Source: Pararhizobium sp. IMCC21322
GTDB lineage: Bacteria; Pseudomonadota; Alphaproteobacteria; Rhizobiales; GCA-2746425
DNA: 64,000 nt
Reading direction: 5' to 3'
Assembly: GCF_030758295.1 (NCBI RefSeq)
Contig: NZ_CP132335.1
Coordinates: 248,001-312,000, forward strand
This document shows positions 24,494-33,275 of the stretch, piece after piece. Every line of letters starts with the position of its first letter. Position 1 is the stretch's first letter. The translations under genes were made by a program, and so were the position numbers. Below the pieces are notes generated by a model that searched no databases, had not been told where the DNA came from, and worked only from the letters and a program-made list of their open reading frames with translations.

Positions 24494-25551
24494 TCGACCA
24501 AACCAAACCACCTGTGTTCGATGGTCACAACGATGTTCTGACAAAGCTTCTGCGCAAGGGACAGGCTGATCCGGAGCGTCATTTCATCAATGGCGATGCC
24601 GGCCACATTGATCTGCCCAGAGCAAGGCTTGGTGGTTTTTCCGGTGGCTTTTTTGCCATCTGGGTTCCCTCCCCGGCCGACAAGGCATTCCGCTATGAAC
24701 AAATGGCGAAGCCAAGCTATGACATTGAATTGCCACCTGCTTTGGGGCAGCCGGAAGCCCTCAAAATTGCCCTTGCAGAAGCGGCCAGCCTGCTGCGCCT
24801 GGAACAGCTCGGCGCGCTCAAAATCTGTAAAACCGCCACCGAATTGCGGCAAACCATCGAAGCTGGAAAGATCGCTGCAATTTTTCATCTGGAAGGTGCC
24901 GAGGCCATTGACCCGGACTTTACAGCGCTTGATGTGTTCTACGCAGCGGGGCTGCGCTCTCTGGGGCCGGTCTGGAGCCGTCCAACCATCTTTGCCCATG
25001 GTGTTCCGTTTCGCTACCCAAGTGATCCGGACATCGGAGACGGCCTGACTGATATCGGCAAGGACCTGATCCGCGCCTGCAATGCCAAGAAGATCATGAT
25101 TGATCTGTCGCACCTCAATGAAAAGGGTTTTTGGGATGTCGCCGAGCTGAGCAATGCCCCGCTTGTGGCCACCCATTCCAACGCCCATGCCATCTGTCCC
25201 ACAGCACGCAATCTGACAGACCGGCAATTGGCAACCATTCGCGAAAGCGATGGCATGGTCGGTCTCAATTTTGCAGTCGCCTTTCTGCGTGAAGACGGCC
25301 GGATGTCACCCGATACGCCTGTTGAAATCATGCTGCGCCATATCGATCACCTGATGGAGCAAGCAGGCGAAGACCGGGTTGGATTTGGCTCCGATTTCGA
25401 TGGCGCCATTGTCCCCAAATCCATCGGCGATGTGACCGGACTGCCCGTTTTGCGCAAGGCCATGCGCGCCCATGGCTACGGCGAAGAGCTGATGGAAAAG
25501 CTGTGTTACAAAAACTGGCTGCGCGTTTTGGAGAAAACCTGGGGTCAATGA
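24490..25551 (+). CDS. Membrane-dipeptidase-type (M19) dipeptidase
   Basis: 353 residues. Dizinc amidohydrolase with all ligands in place: HxD in FDGHNDVLTKL, the bridging Glu in AIFHLEGAEAI, His in APLVATHSNAHAICP, a second His region RHIDHLMEQ, and GFGSDFDGAIVPK. M19 enzymes hydrolyse dipeptides, often with a D-residue at the C-terminal side. Without signal peptide, so cytoplasmic. It is coupled to the BKACE gene and upstream of a peptide-type importer and a DadA-like oxidase, which fits intracellular breakdown of imported dipeptides. Confidence 0.88.
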   Translation: MIDQTKPPVFDGHNDVLTKLLRKGQADPERHFINGDAGHIDLPRARLGGFSGGFFAIWVPSPADKAFRYEQMAKPSYDIELPPALGQPEALKIALAEAASLLRLEQLGALKICKTATELRQTIEAGKIAAIFHLEGAEAIDPDFTALDVFYAAGLRSLGPVWSRPTIFAHGVPFRYPSDPDIGDGLTDIGKDLIRACNAKKIMIDLSHLNEKGFWDVAELSNAPLVATHSNAHAICPTARNLTDRQLATIRESDGMVGLNFAVAFLREDGRMSPDTPVEIMLRHIDHLMEQAGEDRVGFGSDFDGAIVPKSIGDVTGLPVLRKAMRAHGYGEELMEKLCYKNWLRVLEKTWGQ

Positions 25552-25619
25552 AGCAGATTGGCCGCCCGCGTAGCTGAATTCTGTTGCCAGAGACCGTCAA
25601 AAAATTCGGCCCGCGGTCT

Positions 25620-25754
25620 ATGGATTCTCGGAACAAGTCCGAGAAAGACGGGGTTTGCAGGGGTGGATCGAAAATGCACTCCCGGGCAACAGGCCACCTC
25701 TCCAACGTTAAACAGCCCACCGCCGTCTTTCTCGGACTTGTTCCGAGAATCCAT
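25620..25754. repeat. Long palindromic intergenic repeat, copy 1
   Basis: Two perfect 32-bp inverted arms (25620-25651 and 25723-25754) separated by 71 nt. Each arm is itself a hairpin with stem TTCTCGGA / TCCGAGAA and a 5-nt loop. Translated, the arms give the familiar false peptides MDSRNKSEKDG and VFLGLVPRIH that litter alphaproteobacterial databases, so this is a dispersed intergenic element rather than a gene. A related copy is at 41480. Confidence 0.85.
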
Positions 25755-25877
25755 TCGCCTGACCCATTTCAAAATCCTGAATCTGCATTCAAAATATGAC
25801 CCTAACGAATTGTAAATTCGCTGACGGCTATGCCGTCATGGGTGTGGCTGGCGTAAAAATATTGATTTAGGCGCTTG

Positions 25878-25967
25878 TTGCGTGAAGACGGGCAGGTATC
25901 CGGTGATCCACTCATTGAAACCATACTTCGCCACATCGATCATCTGCGGAAGCAACCGGGTGATTGA
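25878..25967 (+). pseudogene. Decayed fragment of an M19 dipeptidase
   Basis: 30 codons ending at TGA 25965 read LREDGQVSGDP then LIETILRHIDHLRKQPGD, closely matching LREDGRMSPDTPVEIMLRHIDHLMEQAGED of the intact gene upstream. Upstream (~25810-25877) weaker similarity is broken by stops, and downstream EAIKPLSRI resembles the following GAIVPKSIG after a small deletion. It is a remnant of a second dipeptidase copy. The rest of 25552-26103 holds the long palindromic repeat and otherwise nothing recognisable. Confidence 0.7.
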
Positions 25968-26103
25968 TGAGAAGCCATCAAACCATTAAGCCGGATAAGC
26001 ACAAACCGGTTCTAGTTTAACCTTGCATAATGGCAGAAATTAGCGTGGGATGATCGCTTGGGCGGGCATCACTCGCTCACCCCATTTCTGTAAGGAGAGT
26101 TCT

Positions 26104-27705
26104 ATGAACCTGATTAAAACACTGGTTGCCGGTGTTGCGCTTGGCGCAGTTGCGTCAACTGCAGTGATACCGGCTTTTGCCGATACGCCGCCGAACATGC
26201 TGATTATCGCCAACCGGATTGATGATATCACGACGCTCGATCCACAAGAGAGCTTCGAGTTTGCCGGATCAGATGTGCTGCGCAATATCTATGGCCGTCT
26301 CGTCAATTTCGACCCTGCAGATCTTGCAGCGGGCTATCAGCCTGACCTGGCCGAAAGCTGGGAAGTTTCTGAAGACGGTAAGACAATTACCTTCACGATG
26401 CGCGATGGCGTGACTTTCCATTCTGGAAATGCTGTCACTGCAAAAGACGCCGAATTCAGCCTGCGTCGTGCGGTTACGCTCAACAAGACTCCAAGCTTCA
26501 TTCTCACTCAGTTTGGCTTCACACCGGAAAACGTCGGTGAAACCATCGTTGCAACCGATGACAAAACTCTGACAATCACAACCGACAAGCGCTATGCAAC
26601 GTCATTTGTCCTCAACTGCCTGACAGCTACAATCGGTGGCATTGTCGACAGTAAGACTGTCATGGAAAATGAAGTCGATGGCGATCTGGGCAATGAATGG
26701 CTGAAAACCAATACAGCTGGTTCCGGCCCTTACAAGGATGTTACCTGGAAGGCCAATGAATCAGTCACCATGCTGGCAAATCCGGACTATTATGGCGGCG
26801 CGCCTGCCATGGCCCGCGTCATTGTTCGCCACGTTCAGGAAAGCGCGACACAGCGTCTGCTGCTGGAACGCGGTGATATTGATGTTGCCCGTAACCTGAA
26901 CCCGGAAGATGTGGCTGGTATTTCAGACGCTGAAGGCATTACCGTCGACAGTGAACTGCGTGGCCGGTTGATGTATTTCTCACTCAACCAGAAGAACGAA
27001 GCGCTCTCCAACCCGAAAGTCATCGAAGCCACTAAATATCTGGTGGATTACGAAGGCATGCGCGACAGCTTCCTGAAAGGTCAGTACACCATTCAGCAGG
27101 CGTTCCTGCCACAGACCTATCTTGGCGCAATCGATGATCTGCCATACAGCCTGGACATCGAAAAAGCCAAAGCCTTGATGATGGAAGCCGGTTACGGCGA
27201 CGGCATTGAAATCGAAGTGGGTGTTCGTGAAGCGCAGGAGCGTATTGAAATCGCTCAGGCCCTGCAGAACAATTTTGCCCAGGCCGGTATCAAGCTCAAC
27301 ATCACGGTCGGAACGGCCAAACAGATCCTGGCCCGTTATCGTGCACGTGAACTGGATATGTATCTGGGTGCCTGGGGACCGGATTATCCCGATCCACACA
27401 CAAATGCAGCGACCTTTGCAATGAACCCGGATAATTCTGACGAAGCAGGCAACACTGGTTTCCTGGCTTGGCGGAACGCATGGGATATCCCGGAAATGAC
27501 TGAAAAGACTGCTGCAGCTGTTGTCGAGAATGACCGCGACAAACGCGCTGCAATGTATCAGGAAATCCAGCGCGAACATCAGGCGACATCACCTTTTGGC
27601 GTCATGTTCCAGAAAATCGAGCAGACTGCACGCAAAGACAACGTTCAGGGCTTCTCAATCGGAGCGGCTATTACCGCTGCAGCCTACTGGAAAGTATCCA
27701 AGTAA
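26104..27705 (+). CDS. Peptide-type ABC transporter substrate-binding protein (SBP_bac_5)
   Basis: 533 residues from ATG 26104 with AAGGAG 6-7 nt upstream; the frame also extends back to 26050, but the signal peptide begins at MNLIKTLVAGVALGAVAS and ends near AFADTPP. The mature part has the family-5 core: RIDDITTLDPQESFEF, a central PDLAESWEVSEDGKTITFTMRDGVTFHSG, and DMYLGAWGPDYPDPH near the C-terminus. It delivers oligo- or dipeptide-like solutes to the permeases encoded downstream. A stop-to-start gap of 12 nt separates it from the first permease. Confidence 0.92.
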   Translation: MNLIKTLVAGVALGAVASTAVIPAFADTPPNMLIIANRIDDITTLDPQESFEFAGSDVLRNIYGRLVNFDPADLAAGYQPDLAESWEVSEDGKTITFTMRDGVTFHSGNAVTAKDAEFSLRRAVTLNKTPSFILTQFGFTPENVGETIVATDDKTLTITTDKRYATSFVLNCLTATIGGIVDSKTVMENEVDGDLGNEWLKTNTAGSGPYKDVTWKANESVTMLANPDYYGGAPAMARVIVRHVQESATQRLLLERGDIDVARNLNPEDVAGISDAEGITVDSELRGRLMYFSLNQKNEALSNPKVIEATKYLVDYEGMRDSFLKGQYTIQQAFLPQTYLGAIDDLPYSLDIEKAKALMMEAGYGDGIEIEVGVREAQERIEIAQALQNNFAQAGIKLNITVGTAKQILARYRARELDMYLGAWGPDYPDPHTNAATFAMNPDNSDEAGNTGFLAWRNAWDIPEMTEKTAAAVVENDRDKRAAMYQEIQREHQATSPFGVMFQKIEQTARKDNVQGFSIGAAITAAAYWKVSK

Positions 27706-27717
27706 GGGTTCGCCGAA

Positions 27718-28773
27718 ATGGCAATTAACGACACAGGGAAAGGGCGCCAGATGGTGCCCTTTCCACCCATTCTGATCAGCATCGCCAAAATACTGCTGAC
27801 CATTCTGGTCACCATGCTTGGCCTCATTTTTATCACCTTTATCATTGGCCGGATCATGCCGGTGGATCCGGTTCTTGCCATTGTCGGCGAGCGGGCTGCA
27901 AAAGATGTTTATGACGCCGCTTACATTAAGCTTGGCCTCGACAAGCCACTGCTGGTGCAGTTCTGGTATTATTTGAGAGATGTCTTCACGGGCGATTTTG
28001 GAAAATCCCTGCTCACCGCAAGACCGGTTGCGGATGATATTATCCGCGTCTTTCCAGCGACACTCGAACTGGCAACAATTGGCACGATTTTCGGCGTTGT
28101 GCTGGGTGTGCCACTGGGCGTCGTCGCCGCCGTTCGTCGTGGCACCTGGATTGATCAGGTTGCCCGCGTCGTGGCACTGGTTGGTTATTCCATGCCCATC
28201 TTCTGGCTTGGCCTGATGGGTCTTTTGATCTTTTACGGCATTCTGGGCTGGGTTGGTGGACCAGGACGCTTGGACTTTTTCTATGACGGCGTTGTCCCGA
28301 CCAGAACCGGCATGATCCTTATTGACAGTGCCATTGCCGGTGACATGACCATATTCTGGAATGCGGTTTCCCACATTATTCTGCCCGCTTCGCTGCTGGG
28401 TTATTATTCGCTGGCCTATATCAGCCGCATGACCCGCAGTTTCATGCTGGAACAACTCTCAGCCGAATATGTCACCACCGCACGGGTCAAGGGCATGTCG
28501 GAGCGGCAGGTCATCTGGGGTCACGCTTTCAAGAATATCCGCGTTCAGCTGATTACCGTGATTGCCCTGTCCTATGCAGGCCTCCTCGAGGGTTCGGTGC
28601 TGACCGAAATCATCTTCTCCTGGCCGGGCATTGGATCCTACATCACCACCGCACTTTTATCGGCAGACATGAATGCCGTCATTGGCGGCACCGTTGTTGT
28701 CGGGCTTGTCTTCGTGCTGTTCAATGTTTTATCGGACCTGCTTTATCAGGTCTTTGATCCCAGAGCGAAATAG
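27718..28773 (+). CDS. Peptide-type ABC transporter permease, DppB/OppB class
   Basis: 351 residues with six membrane helices. The C-terminal half has the permease EAA loop, YVTTARVKGMSERQVIWGHAFKN, and VLTEIIFSWPGIGSYI, conserved in DppB/OppB proteins. The N-terminal ~25 residues before the first helix are longer than usual (MAINDTGKGRQMVPFPP). It pairs with the next permease to form the channel. Confidence 0.92.
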   Translation: MAINDTGKGRQMVPFPPILISIAKILLTILVTMLGLIFITFIIGRIMPVDPVLAIVGERAAKDVYDAAYIKLGLDKPLLVQFWYYLRDVFTGDFGKSLLTARPVADDIIRVFPATLELATIGTIFGVVLGVPLGVVAAVRRGTWIDQVARVVALVGYSMPIFWLGLMGLLIFYGILGWVGGPGRLDFFYDGVVPTRTGMILIDSAIAGDMTIFWNAVSHIILPASLLGYYSLAYISRMTRSFMLEQLSAEYVTTARVKGMSERQVIWGHAFKNIRVQLITVIALSYAGLLEGSVLTEIIFSWPGIGSYITTALLSADMNAVIGGTVVVGLVFVLFNVLSDLLYQVFDPRAK

Positions 28774-28780
28774 GCACGCA

Positions 28781-29719
28781 ATGTCACAAACAGATCTCGC
28801 TGCTTCTTCGCAAAACACCGGCTGGCGTGCCTGGCTGCTCAGCGACACACCCACATCCAGACGCCATGCCAAGCTGGCATCCCTGTATCAGAGCTGGTTG
28901 CAGTTTCGCGGCAATCCAATGGCCATGTTCGGCCTGATGATTCTTATTGGTCTTGTGCTGATGGCGACCTTTGCGCCGCTGATTTCACCTTATGATCCAT
29001 TCGTTCAGGAATTGGGCAACCGGCTGCAGCCGCCGGGTGCTGAAGGCCATATTCTGGGCACCGATTCCCTTGGGCGTGATCTGCTGAGCCGCATCATCTA
29101 TGGTGCACGGATCACCCTCTACATCGTGACACTGGTGGCCATCATCGCGCCTTTGGTGGGCCTTTTGGTCGGCACTGTTGCCGGTTACACAGGCGGATTT
29201 ATTGACGTTGTGCTGATGCGCCTCACCGACATATTTCTGGCCTTCCCGCGTCTGGTTCTGGCGCTGGCCTTTGTTGCCGCACTTGGTGCGGGGATTGAAA
29301 ACGCCGTTCTTGCCATTTCCCTGACAGCATGGCCGCCCTATGCGCGCATCGCGCGGGCAGAAACCCTGACCATTCGAAATTCCGACTATATTCATGCGGT
29401 GCGCCTGCAGGGGGCAGGGACGTTCCGCATCATCACCAAACACATATGGCCGCTCTGCATTTCATCGCTCATTATCCGCGTGACTCTGGATATGGCCGGC
29501 ATCATTCTGGTGGCAGCCGGACTTGGCTTCCTGGGCCTTGGGGCGCAGCCACCTTCTCCCGAATGGGGCGCTATGGTGTCTGACGGACGCAAATTCATTC
29601 TCGATCACTGGTGGGTGGCAACCATCCCCGGTCTCGCCATCTTCATCGTCAGTCTGGCCTTCAACCTTCTGGGTGATGGTCTGCGTGATGTTCTGGATCC
29701 CAAGGAGAGCGGCGAATGA
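28781..29719 (+). CDS. Peptide-type ABC transporter permease, DppC/OppC class
   Basis: About 312 residues from ATG 28781, 7 nt after the preceding stop; the upstream extension of the frame overlaps the other permease and is not used. Features: N-terminal cytoplasmic leader, then NPMAMFGLMILIGLVLMATF, LGTDSLGRDLLSRIIYGARITL (the DppC signature), and the EAA loop YIHAVRLQGAGTFRII. It overlaps the ATPase gene by 4 nt (ATGA). Confidence 0.92.
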   Translation: MSQTDLAASSQNTGWRAWLLSDTPTSRRHAKLASLYQSWLQFRGNPMAMFGLMILIGLVLMATFAPLISPYDPFVQELGNRLQPPGAEGHILGTDSLGRDLLSRIIYGARITLYIVTLVAIIAPLVGLLVGTVAGYTGGFIDVVLMRLTDIFLAFPRLVLALAFVAALGAGIENAVLAISLTAWPPYARIARAETLTIRNSDYIHAVRLQGAGTFRIITKHIWPLCISSLIIRVTLDMAGIILVAAGLGFLGLGAQPPSPEWGAMVSDGRKFILDHWWVATIPGLAIFIVSLAFNLLGDGLRDVLDPKESGE

Positions 29720-30588
29720 GCGACCCGTCCAAGCCGAACCTTCTGGAAGTCGAGGATCTGTGGGTCCGCTTTCCAACCCGCAGCGGCGTCTTTGACGCTG
29801 TGCGTGGCATCTCCTTTTCGCTCGGCAAAGAACGTCTGGGCATTGTCGGGGAAAGCGGCTCTGGCAAATCCATGACCGGTCGCGCCATTCTGCGGCTTAT
29901 CCGCAAGCCGGGCCGTGTTGAGGCCAAGCGCATTGCACTGGAAGGACAGGACCTCATGTCCCTGTCTGAAAAGGAAATGCGCGCCGTGCGCGGCTATCAG
30001 ATTTCCATGATCATGCAGGACCCCAAATTCTCGCTGAACCCGGTGCTGAAAGTGGGAAAGCAAATCATGGAAGCCTATCAGGTCCACACAAAGGGCAGCG
30101 CCGCTGAAGCACGTCAGAAGACACTGGATATGCTGGAGGCTGTTGCCATTCGTGATCCGGAACGCGTCTTCAATGCCTATCCGCACGAAATGTCCGGCGG
30201 CATGGGCCAGCGCGTCATGATTGCCATGATGATGATCCCCGATCCCAAAATCCTGATTGCCGATGAACCAACCTCGGCCCTTGATGTTTCGGTGCAGACA
30301 CAGGTTCTGGACATTATGGACAAGCTGGTCCGCGACCGCGGCATGGGCCTCATCTTCATCAGCCACGATCTCAATCTGGTTGCCTCATTCTGCGACCGGG
30401 CGCTGATCATGTATGGCGGACGCGTTGTGGAAGTCTGCGACGCAGACAAATTGCACGAGGCAAAACACCCCTATACGCGCGGCCTGCTAAATTCGCTGCC
30501 CCAGCTGGATAAGCCCCGTGAAAAACTGGAAGTCCTGAAACGTGACCCGGCCTGGCGGGACGAACCAAGCGTCAGTGGTATGTTATGA
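29716..30588 (+). CDS. Peptide-type ABC transporter ATP-binding protein, DppD/OppD class
   Basis: 290 residues. Walker A GESGSGKSMTG, Q-loop IMQDPKFSLNPVL, signature MSGGMGQRV (a variant of LSGGQ with M for Q, common in this group), Walker B ILIADEPTSALDVS and H-loop FISHDLNLV. The C-terminal extension with LPQLDKPREKLEVL is the oligopeptide transporter domain. Overlaps both neighbours by 4 nt. Confidence 0.92.
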   Translation: MSDPSKPNLLEVEDLWVRFPTRSGVFDAVRGISFSLGKERLGIVGESGSGKSMTGRAILRLIRKPGRVEAKRIALEGQDLMSLSEKEMRAVRGYQISMIMQDPKFSLNPVLKVGKQIMEAYQVHTKGSAAEARQKTLDMLEAVAIRDPERVFNAYPHEMSGGMGQRVMIAMMMIPDPKILIADEPTSALDVSVQTQVLDIMDKLVRDRGMGLIFISHDLNLVASFCDRALIMYGGRVVEVCDADKLHEAKHPYTRGLLNSLPQLDKPREKLEVLKRDPAWRDEPSVSGML

Positions 30589-31352
30589 GCGGGATCATTC
30601 TGAAAAATTTGGATGTCTGGTTCGGTCAGGGCGTAAATCGCGTTGATGCGGTGAAGAACGCCAATTTCGCAGTTCCGCTTGGCGAAAGCTTTGGGCTGGT
30701 CGGCGAATCCGGCTCCGGTAAATCCACGATCCTGCGTGCCATTACCGGACTTGCAGAAACCTGGAGCGGCGCTATCACCATTGATGGCAAGGCACTGGGT
30801 CCAACGCGCGACAGCGAGTTTTACAAAACGGTTCAGATGGTGTTTCAGGATCCTTACGCATCCCTGCATCCACGCCACACTGTCGATCAGGTGTTGAGCG
30901 AAACCCTGTCACTGCATGGCTTCGACAATGTTGAAGAGCGCATTGAAAAATTGTTGCTTGATGTCGGGCTTGGCCCCTCATTCCGCTTCCGCTATCCCCA
31001 TCAATTATCAGGTGGTCAGCGCCAACGCTTGGCCATTGCCCGTGCTTTGGCACCGGAGCCGCGCATTTTGCTTTTGGACGAACCAACATCTGCATTGGAC
31101 GTGTCGGTTCAGGCTGAAATTCTCAATCTGCTCACCGATCTGCGGGCCAGGCGCGGCCTGACCTTTCTGATGGTCAGCCACGATCTGTCCGTTGTCAGCC
31201 ATATGTGCAGTCGCATGGCGGTTATGCAACACGGCTATATCGTCGAAATTCTATCGGTGGAAGATATGCGAGCGCAAAATGCGAGCCACGAATACACCCA
31301 GCACCTGCTGGCAAGCTCGTTGGGTTTCACACCGTCTGAGGCAGCGCAGTAA
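30585..31352 (+). CDS. Peptide-type ABC transporter ATP-binding protein, DppF/OppF class
   Basis: 255 residues. Walker A GESGSGKSTILR, Q-loop MVFQDPYASLHPRHT, signature LSGGQRQRLAIARAL, Walker B ILLLDEPTSALDVS, H-loop MVSHDLSVVSHM. Second ATPase of the importer; coupled to the preceding gene (ATGA) and 2 nt before the oxidoreductase. Confidence 0.92.
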   Translation: MSGIILKNLDVWFGQGVNRVDAVKNANFAVPLGESFGLVGESGSGKSTILRAITGLAETWSGAITIDGKALGPTRDSEFYKTVQMVFQDPYASLHPRHTVDQVLSETLSLHGFDNVEERIEKLLLDVGLGPSFRFRYPHQLSGGQRQRLAIARALAPEPRILLLDEPTSALDVSVQAEILNLLTDLRARRGLTFLMVSHDLSVVSHMCSRMAVMQHGYIVEILSVEDMRAQNASHEYTQHLLASSLGFTPSEAAQ

Positions 31353-31354
31353 TC

Positions 31355-32602
31355 ATGCGAAAGGCTGAGGTTCTGGTCCTGGGTGCCGGTATTGTCGGCG
31401 TTTCAACGGCGCTGGAGCTGCAACGGCGCGGCATCGGCACAATCCTGATCGACGTCCAGCAGCCCGGCTTGGGTGCATCCTTCGGCAATAGCGGCGTTAT
31501 TCAACGCGAAGCGGTGCTGCCCTATGCCATGCCCCGCAACGCCCTCACGCTGATCAGCACTATTATGGGCCGCAACACCGCAGCGCGCCTGCATTGGCCT
31601 TCCATACCCGCAATGCTGCCTTTTCTGGCCCGCTACTGGTGGCATTCCTCAAAGACACGCCATCATGCTTTGGCCAATCCCTACGCAACGCTGATTGAAC
31701 GCTGCATGGTTACCTATGAGCGGGCCATGGAGGGCACGGATGCAAAGAAGCTGATGTCACCGGATGGCATTCTGGATGGTTACCGGTCCAGACGGGCTTT
31801 TGAAGCTGCGCGCCGTGAAGCGGATTTGATGGCCGAGCGCTTCAATCTGCCCCTGACCCATCTGGAAGGGACAGAGGCCATTCGGCAAGTCCTGCCCCAC
31901 ATCGCCCCGGAATTTTGCGCTGTCACTCAGTATTATCAATCGGTGATCATCAGTGATCCCCATGCATTGCTGATAAAACTGTTCAAGAAATTCAAAAAGC
32001 TGGGCGGGCAATTTGCATTGGCGGATGCCATGGATCTGACCCGGACCCAGACCGGCTATAGCGTCCCCGGCAAGGCCCGTCCTCTGGAAGGCACCCATGT
32101 GGTCAATGCGCTTGGGGCACATGCTGCATTGCTCAGCGCAAAGTTCGGCCTGAAACTACCGATAGGTCTCAAACGCGGTTATCACATCCACTTTGAACCA
32201 GACCCCGACGCACCATTTACCGCCACATTGGCGGATCAGGACTATGGTTATGTCCTGACGCCCAAAGCTGCCGGCATACGGCTCACAACCGGTGCGGAGT
32301 TTGCGTCACTTACCACCCCGCCTTCACCGGTTCAGGTCGAGCAGACCGAACCGATTGCACGGAAACTGCACCCTTTGGGCCGCCGACTGGAAACCACGCC
32401 CTGGATGGGCAATCGCCCCTGCATGCCGGATATGATGCCTGTCATTGGGCAAATGCCCGACCAGAAAAACCACTGGTGCGCCTTTGGCCATGGCCATCAG
32501 GGCCTGACGCTGGGTCCCGTCACAGCGGATATCATCGCAGACGCGATTGAAGGCAAATCCCCGAAACTCAATCTGGAACCGTTTTCACCCAATCGCTTTT
32601 GA
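31355..32602 (+). CDS. FAD-dependent oxidoreductase, DadA-like (putative D-amino acid dehydrogenase)
   Basis: 415 residues of the DAO family. The FAD motif VLVLGAGIVGVSTALELQRRG at the N-terminus is followed by GLGASFGNSGVIQ, a typical DadA-like loop. The C-terminal end has a second FAD contact, WCAFGHGHQGLTLGPVTADIIADAI. DadA oxidises D-amino acids to keto acids in the membrane respiratory chain; sarcosine or hydroxyproline oxidation are alternatives. Ending an operon of dipeptidase and peptide importer, it suggests release and oxidation of a D-residue. Confidence 0.82.
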   Translation: MRKAEVLVLGAGIVGVSTALELQRRGIGTILIDVQQPGLGASFGNSGVIQREAVLPYAMPRNALTLISTIMGRNTAARLHWPSIPAMLPFLARYWWHSSKTRHHALANPYATLIERCMVTYERAMEGTDAKKLMSPDGILDGYRSRRAFEAARREADLMAERFNLPLTHLEGTEAIRQVLPHIAPEFCAVTQYYQSVIISDPHALLIKLFKKFKKLGGQFALADAMDLTRTQTGYSVPGKARPLEGTHVVNALGAHAALLSAKFGLKLPIGLKRGYHIHFEPDPDAPFTATLADQDYGYVLTPKAAGIRLTTGAEFASLTTPPSPVQVEQTEPIARKLHPLGRRLETTPWMGNRPCMPDMMPVIGQMPDQKNHWCAFGHGHQGLTLGPVTADIIADAIEGKSPKLNLEPFSPNRF

Positions 32603-32608
32603 GCCGCT

Positions 32609-33184
32609 TTAATGCCCATGCAACGTGCCTTTTGCCATGGCCAGATGATGCGGCTGGTGGTGCGCACCGGTCGCCATAAGACCAAAAAAGCCAAGGGCGC
32701 TGACCATCTCCAGATCATCCTTGTTTTCTGGCGTCACAATGAGAAGTGCCCCGTCATCTGTTGTGCGAGCAGAGACGGCCCAACGCGCCATTTTGTCCAG
32801 CTCGCTTGCATGCGCGGGAACCATCGCCTGAATGGCCCGTAGGGTTTTCCCCTCGCCTCGAATGGAGAACTCCACCCGATCAGACTGCATCACTTGTTCA
32901 GCTTCTGCCTCCAGCGTCAGTTCACTCATATCCACCAGATGCGCCCGCAAGGCAGATATATTGACCTTTGACCAGTCAGTCTGGGGATCATCTGACAGCA
33001 GCGCCACGATTTCCGCAATCGCGACAAAAGCCGACTGCCCACCTTCGCTCGGCAGGTTAGAGGCTGTGGCCCTAAGGTCGGCATGGTCGGCATGATCCTG
33101 GTGACTGTCCATGGATAATGCCAGTCCGCCCGTGACCAGCATCAAGGCACCTGCTGCGGCGATACCGATAAACTTCCAGCGCAT
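32609..33184 (-). CDS. Exported His-rich protein of unknown function
   Basis: 191 residues with an N-terminal signal/anchor segment (MRWKFIGIAAAGALMLVTGGLALS). Two histidine-rich stretches flank a charged helical core: SHQDHADHADL just after the signal and AHHQPHHLAMAKGTLHGH at the C-terminus, which suggests binding of a transition metal. No family recognised. The stop lies 7 nt from the end of the converging oxidoreductase. It is divergent from a Crp/Fnr gene, with a palindrome in the shared promoter, so it is likely a target of that regulator. Confidence 0.7.
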   Translation of the reverse strand: MRWKFIGIAAAGALMLVTGGLALSMDSHQDHADHADLRATASNLPSEGGQSAFVAIAEIVALLSDDPQTDWSKVNISALRAHLVDMSELTLEAEAEQVMQSDRVEFSIRGEGKTLRAIQAMVPAHASELDKMARWAVSARTTDDGALLIVTPENKDDLEMVSALGFFGLMATGAHHQPHHLAMAKGTLHGH

Positions 33185-33247
33185 GATGTATTCCTTTTGA
33201 AGAGGGGTTCATTATTTGTGTCAGCATAGAGCGGTTCGATTTGCCTC

Positions 33248-33267
33248 CATATGATTTCAATCATATG
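33248..33267. promoter_or_regulatory. 20-bp palindromic operator, Crp/Fnr-type
   Basis: CATATGATTTCAATCATATG: perfect 9-bp arms around TC. The core TGAT-N4-ATCA has the spacing of FNR-type sites (TTGAT-N4-ATCAA). It is 8 nt before the Crp/Fnr ATG and centred ~73 nt before the divergent gene, a placement consistent with autorepression plus control of the neighbour. Confidence 0.65.
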
Positions 33268-33275
33268 ATGGAAGG

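Noticed and set aside
25545-25815. Short ORFs in both directions over the palindromic repeat
   Set aside because: They are translations of the repeat arms (MDSRNKSEKDG, VFLGLVPRIH), known false peptides.
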